From Allobosea sp. BH3 (GTDB taxonomy: Bacteria > Pseudomonadota > Alphaproteobacteria > Rhizobiales > Beijerinckiaceae): DNA of 64,000 nt. Positions 63,169 to 64,000 of this stretch are shown here, in pieces (the stretch's first letter is position 1; every line of letters begins with the position of its first letter). The DNA is taken from the NCBI RefSeq assembly GCF_025499465.1, contig NZ_JAIMCA010000006.1:1-64000 (forward strand), in the 5' to 3' direction. Under the pieces are notes generated by a model. The model had not been told where the DNA came from and ran no database searches. It saw only the letters and a list, made by a program, of their open reading frames with translations. Both the position numbers and the translations under genes were made by a program.

Positions 63169-63192
63169 AAAGCCGGCCCAAGGGCCGGCTTT
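63169..63192. terminator. Bidirectional rho-independent terminator
   Basis: An 11-bp perfect stem, AAAGCCGGCCC (63169-63179) with GGGCCGGCTTT (63182-63192), has a 2-base AA loop and T-rich flanks on both strands. It lies between convergent genes: the hydrolase-like gene and the fadL-type gene. Confidence 0.9.
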
Positions 63193-63214
63193 CTCAATTC
63201 CGTCCAGGCGCCGC

Positions 63215-64000
63215 TCAGTGCTTGCGCACGACGGGCTGGACCGGGAGCGTCTGCTTCGGATCGTCCCAGTTGTAGGTGATGCCGACCGACGCGATGTGGA
63301 TGTAGGGCTTGGCCTCCGCGGTGTAGAACACCGCGCCCTGCTGCGGATGGGCGCCCGTGTAGTTCACCGACGCCTTCTTCACGTCGATATAGGTGTAGCC
63401 GACATCGAGCTTGATCCGGTCGGTGACCTGATAGCTCGCGCCAGCGCTGAGCCACAGACGGTCATTGTCCGAGATGTAGATGGTGCGGTTGCGATCGTTC
63501 ACCGCGGACATCTCGTAGCCGACACCGGCGCGCAGCGTCAGGTCCTTGCTGTACTTGTACTCGACGCCGCCGCTGAAGAACCAGGCATCGTCATACTGGA
63601 AATTCAGGCTGGTCGCCGGAAGTCCGTTGATCTCGTTGACGACCGGGATATTGCGGAAGCGGCTCCAGTTCGTCCACTCGACGCCGAGATGGGCCTGCCA
63701 CTGCTCGTTGATGACCTGCGAGACGCCGACGACGACCGAGTCGGGCAGGTTCAGATTGGCCTTGACCGGGAAGCGGGCGAGAACGGGCGTCGGCGTGGCC
63801 AGCGAGCCCTCGAGCGTCTGGGTGATCGAAGACCGATAGGCCACGCCGATATTGGTGCCCTCGAACGGGGTCAGCGTCGCGCCGAGGCGATAGCCGAAAT
63901 CGATCGTGTCGCCTTCGAGAATGACGGGGAAGGCCGAGGGAGCGAGGCCGCCGGCCTGCTTCAGCTTGGCGCTCAGATACTGCACCTGCAGCGCGGCGCC
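63215..64000 (-). CDS. FadL/OMPP1-family outer membrane transport protein, C-terminal part
   Basis: The open frame runs off the right edge, so at least 261 C-terminal residues are seen; an internal start at 63985 is not the true one. Alternating beta strands fill it: RLGATLTPFEGTNIGVAYRS, VVVGVSQVINEQWQAHLGVE, WFFSGGVEYKYSKDLTLRAG and IKLDVGYTYIDVKKASVNY. These match the 14-strand FadL barrel that takes hydrophobic compounds such as fatty acids across the outer membrane. The ending PVQPVVRKH lacks a terminal Phe. A strong terminator follows. Confidence 0.9.
   Translation of the reverse strand, partial: GAALQVQYLSAKLKQAGGLAPSAFPVILEGDTIDFGYRLGATLTPFEGTNIGVAYRSSITQTLEGSLATPTPVLARFPVKANLNLPDSVVVGVSQVINEQWQAHLGVEWTNWSRFRNIPVVNEINGLPATSLNFQYDDAWFFSGGVEYKYSKDLTLRAGVGYEMSAVNDRNRTIYISDNDRLWLSAGASYQVTDRIKLDVGYTYIDVKKASVNYTGAHPQQGAVFYTAEAKPYIHIASVGITYNWDDPKQTLPVQPVVRKH

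Overview
The window is high-GC DNA with alphaproteobacterial character, most likely from a Bosea-like member of the Hyphomicrobiales (Rhizobiales); the genus is inferred. The clues are an imuA-imuB-dnaE2 mutasome operon behind a GTTC-N7-GTTC LexA box, a core block of alaC-type aminotransferase, hom, glpX and recJ, a class I PHA synthase, and many ABC and tripartite-tricarboxylate (TTT) solute receptors. I see no phage, intact insertion sequence, CRISPR array or rRNA. One complete tRNA gene (Glu) is present.

Layout. 0-3.5 kb: the end of a chemoreceptor gene, a DUF2778 (L,D-transpeptidase-like) protein and an MFS transporter. 3.5-11.5 kb: a complete-looking locus for aerobic CoA-dependent ('hybrid') 2-aminobenzoate degradation, with a fused monooxygenase/reductase divergent from SDR, MarR regulator, enoyl-CoA hydratase, acyl-CoA dehydrogenase, aryl-CoA ligase and RidA. 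Two inverted copies of a TTCA-N4-TGAA-like dyad lie in the shared promoter region. 11.6-17.6 kb: the SOS mutasome, in which dnaE2 carries an in-frame palindromic repeat. 17.9-25.6 kb: an orphan MetQ-like receptor, a complete dipeptide-type ABC importer with a fused double ATPase, and an orphan NMT1/SsuA-type receptor.

25.7-44.8 kb is a large divergent accessory locus. Leftward runs a tightly packed operon: peptide-type receptor, enolase-superfamily dehydratase, RraA-like aldolase, TTT receptor, second RraA, DUF1932 dehydrogenase, TctB, TctA, second TTT receptor, second DUF1932 dehydrogenase. Rightward runs a second operon: paralogous peptide receptor, two permeases, FMN-dependent 2-hydroxyacid oxidase, HD-domain protein, BisC/TorA-type molybdoenzyme, aminotransferase. 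No ATPase and no transcription regulator is encoded inside this locus. The logic looks like uptake and oxidation/aldol cleavage of hydroxy- or keto-acids and an amino-acid-like or peptide-like compound; the substrate is unknown.

44.9-63.1 kb is mostly housekeeping: cardiolipin synthase, an endonuclease/phosphatase-family protein preceded by a tRNA-like fragment, a split chromate transporter, a DUF1059 protein, a frameshifted GMC-oxidoreductase remnant beside tRNA-Glu, recJ, a Gly/Trp/Tyr-rich secreted protein, glpX, hom, a probable Fe(II)/2-oxoglutarate oxygenase, a methyltransferase, an alaC-like aminotransferase, a lipoprotein, phaC, an SGNH hydrolase and an alpha/beta-hydrolase-like protein. 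The window ends inside a fadL-type outer-membrane channel gene on the minus strand.

Short inverted repeats of the 'cattctcggg...cccgagaat' and 'cattccgggg...ccccggaatg' kinds recur at gene ends, and a different palindromic element has entered dnaE2.
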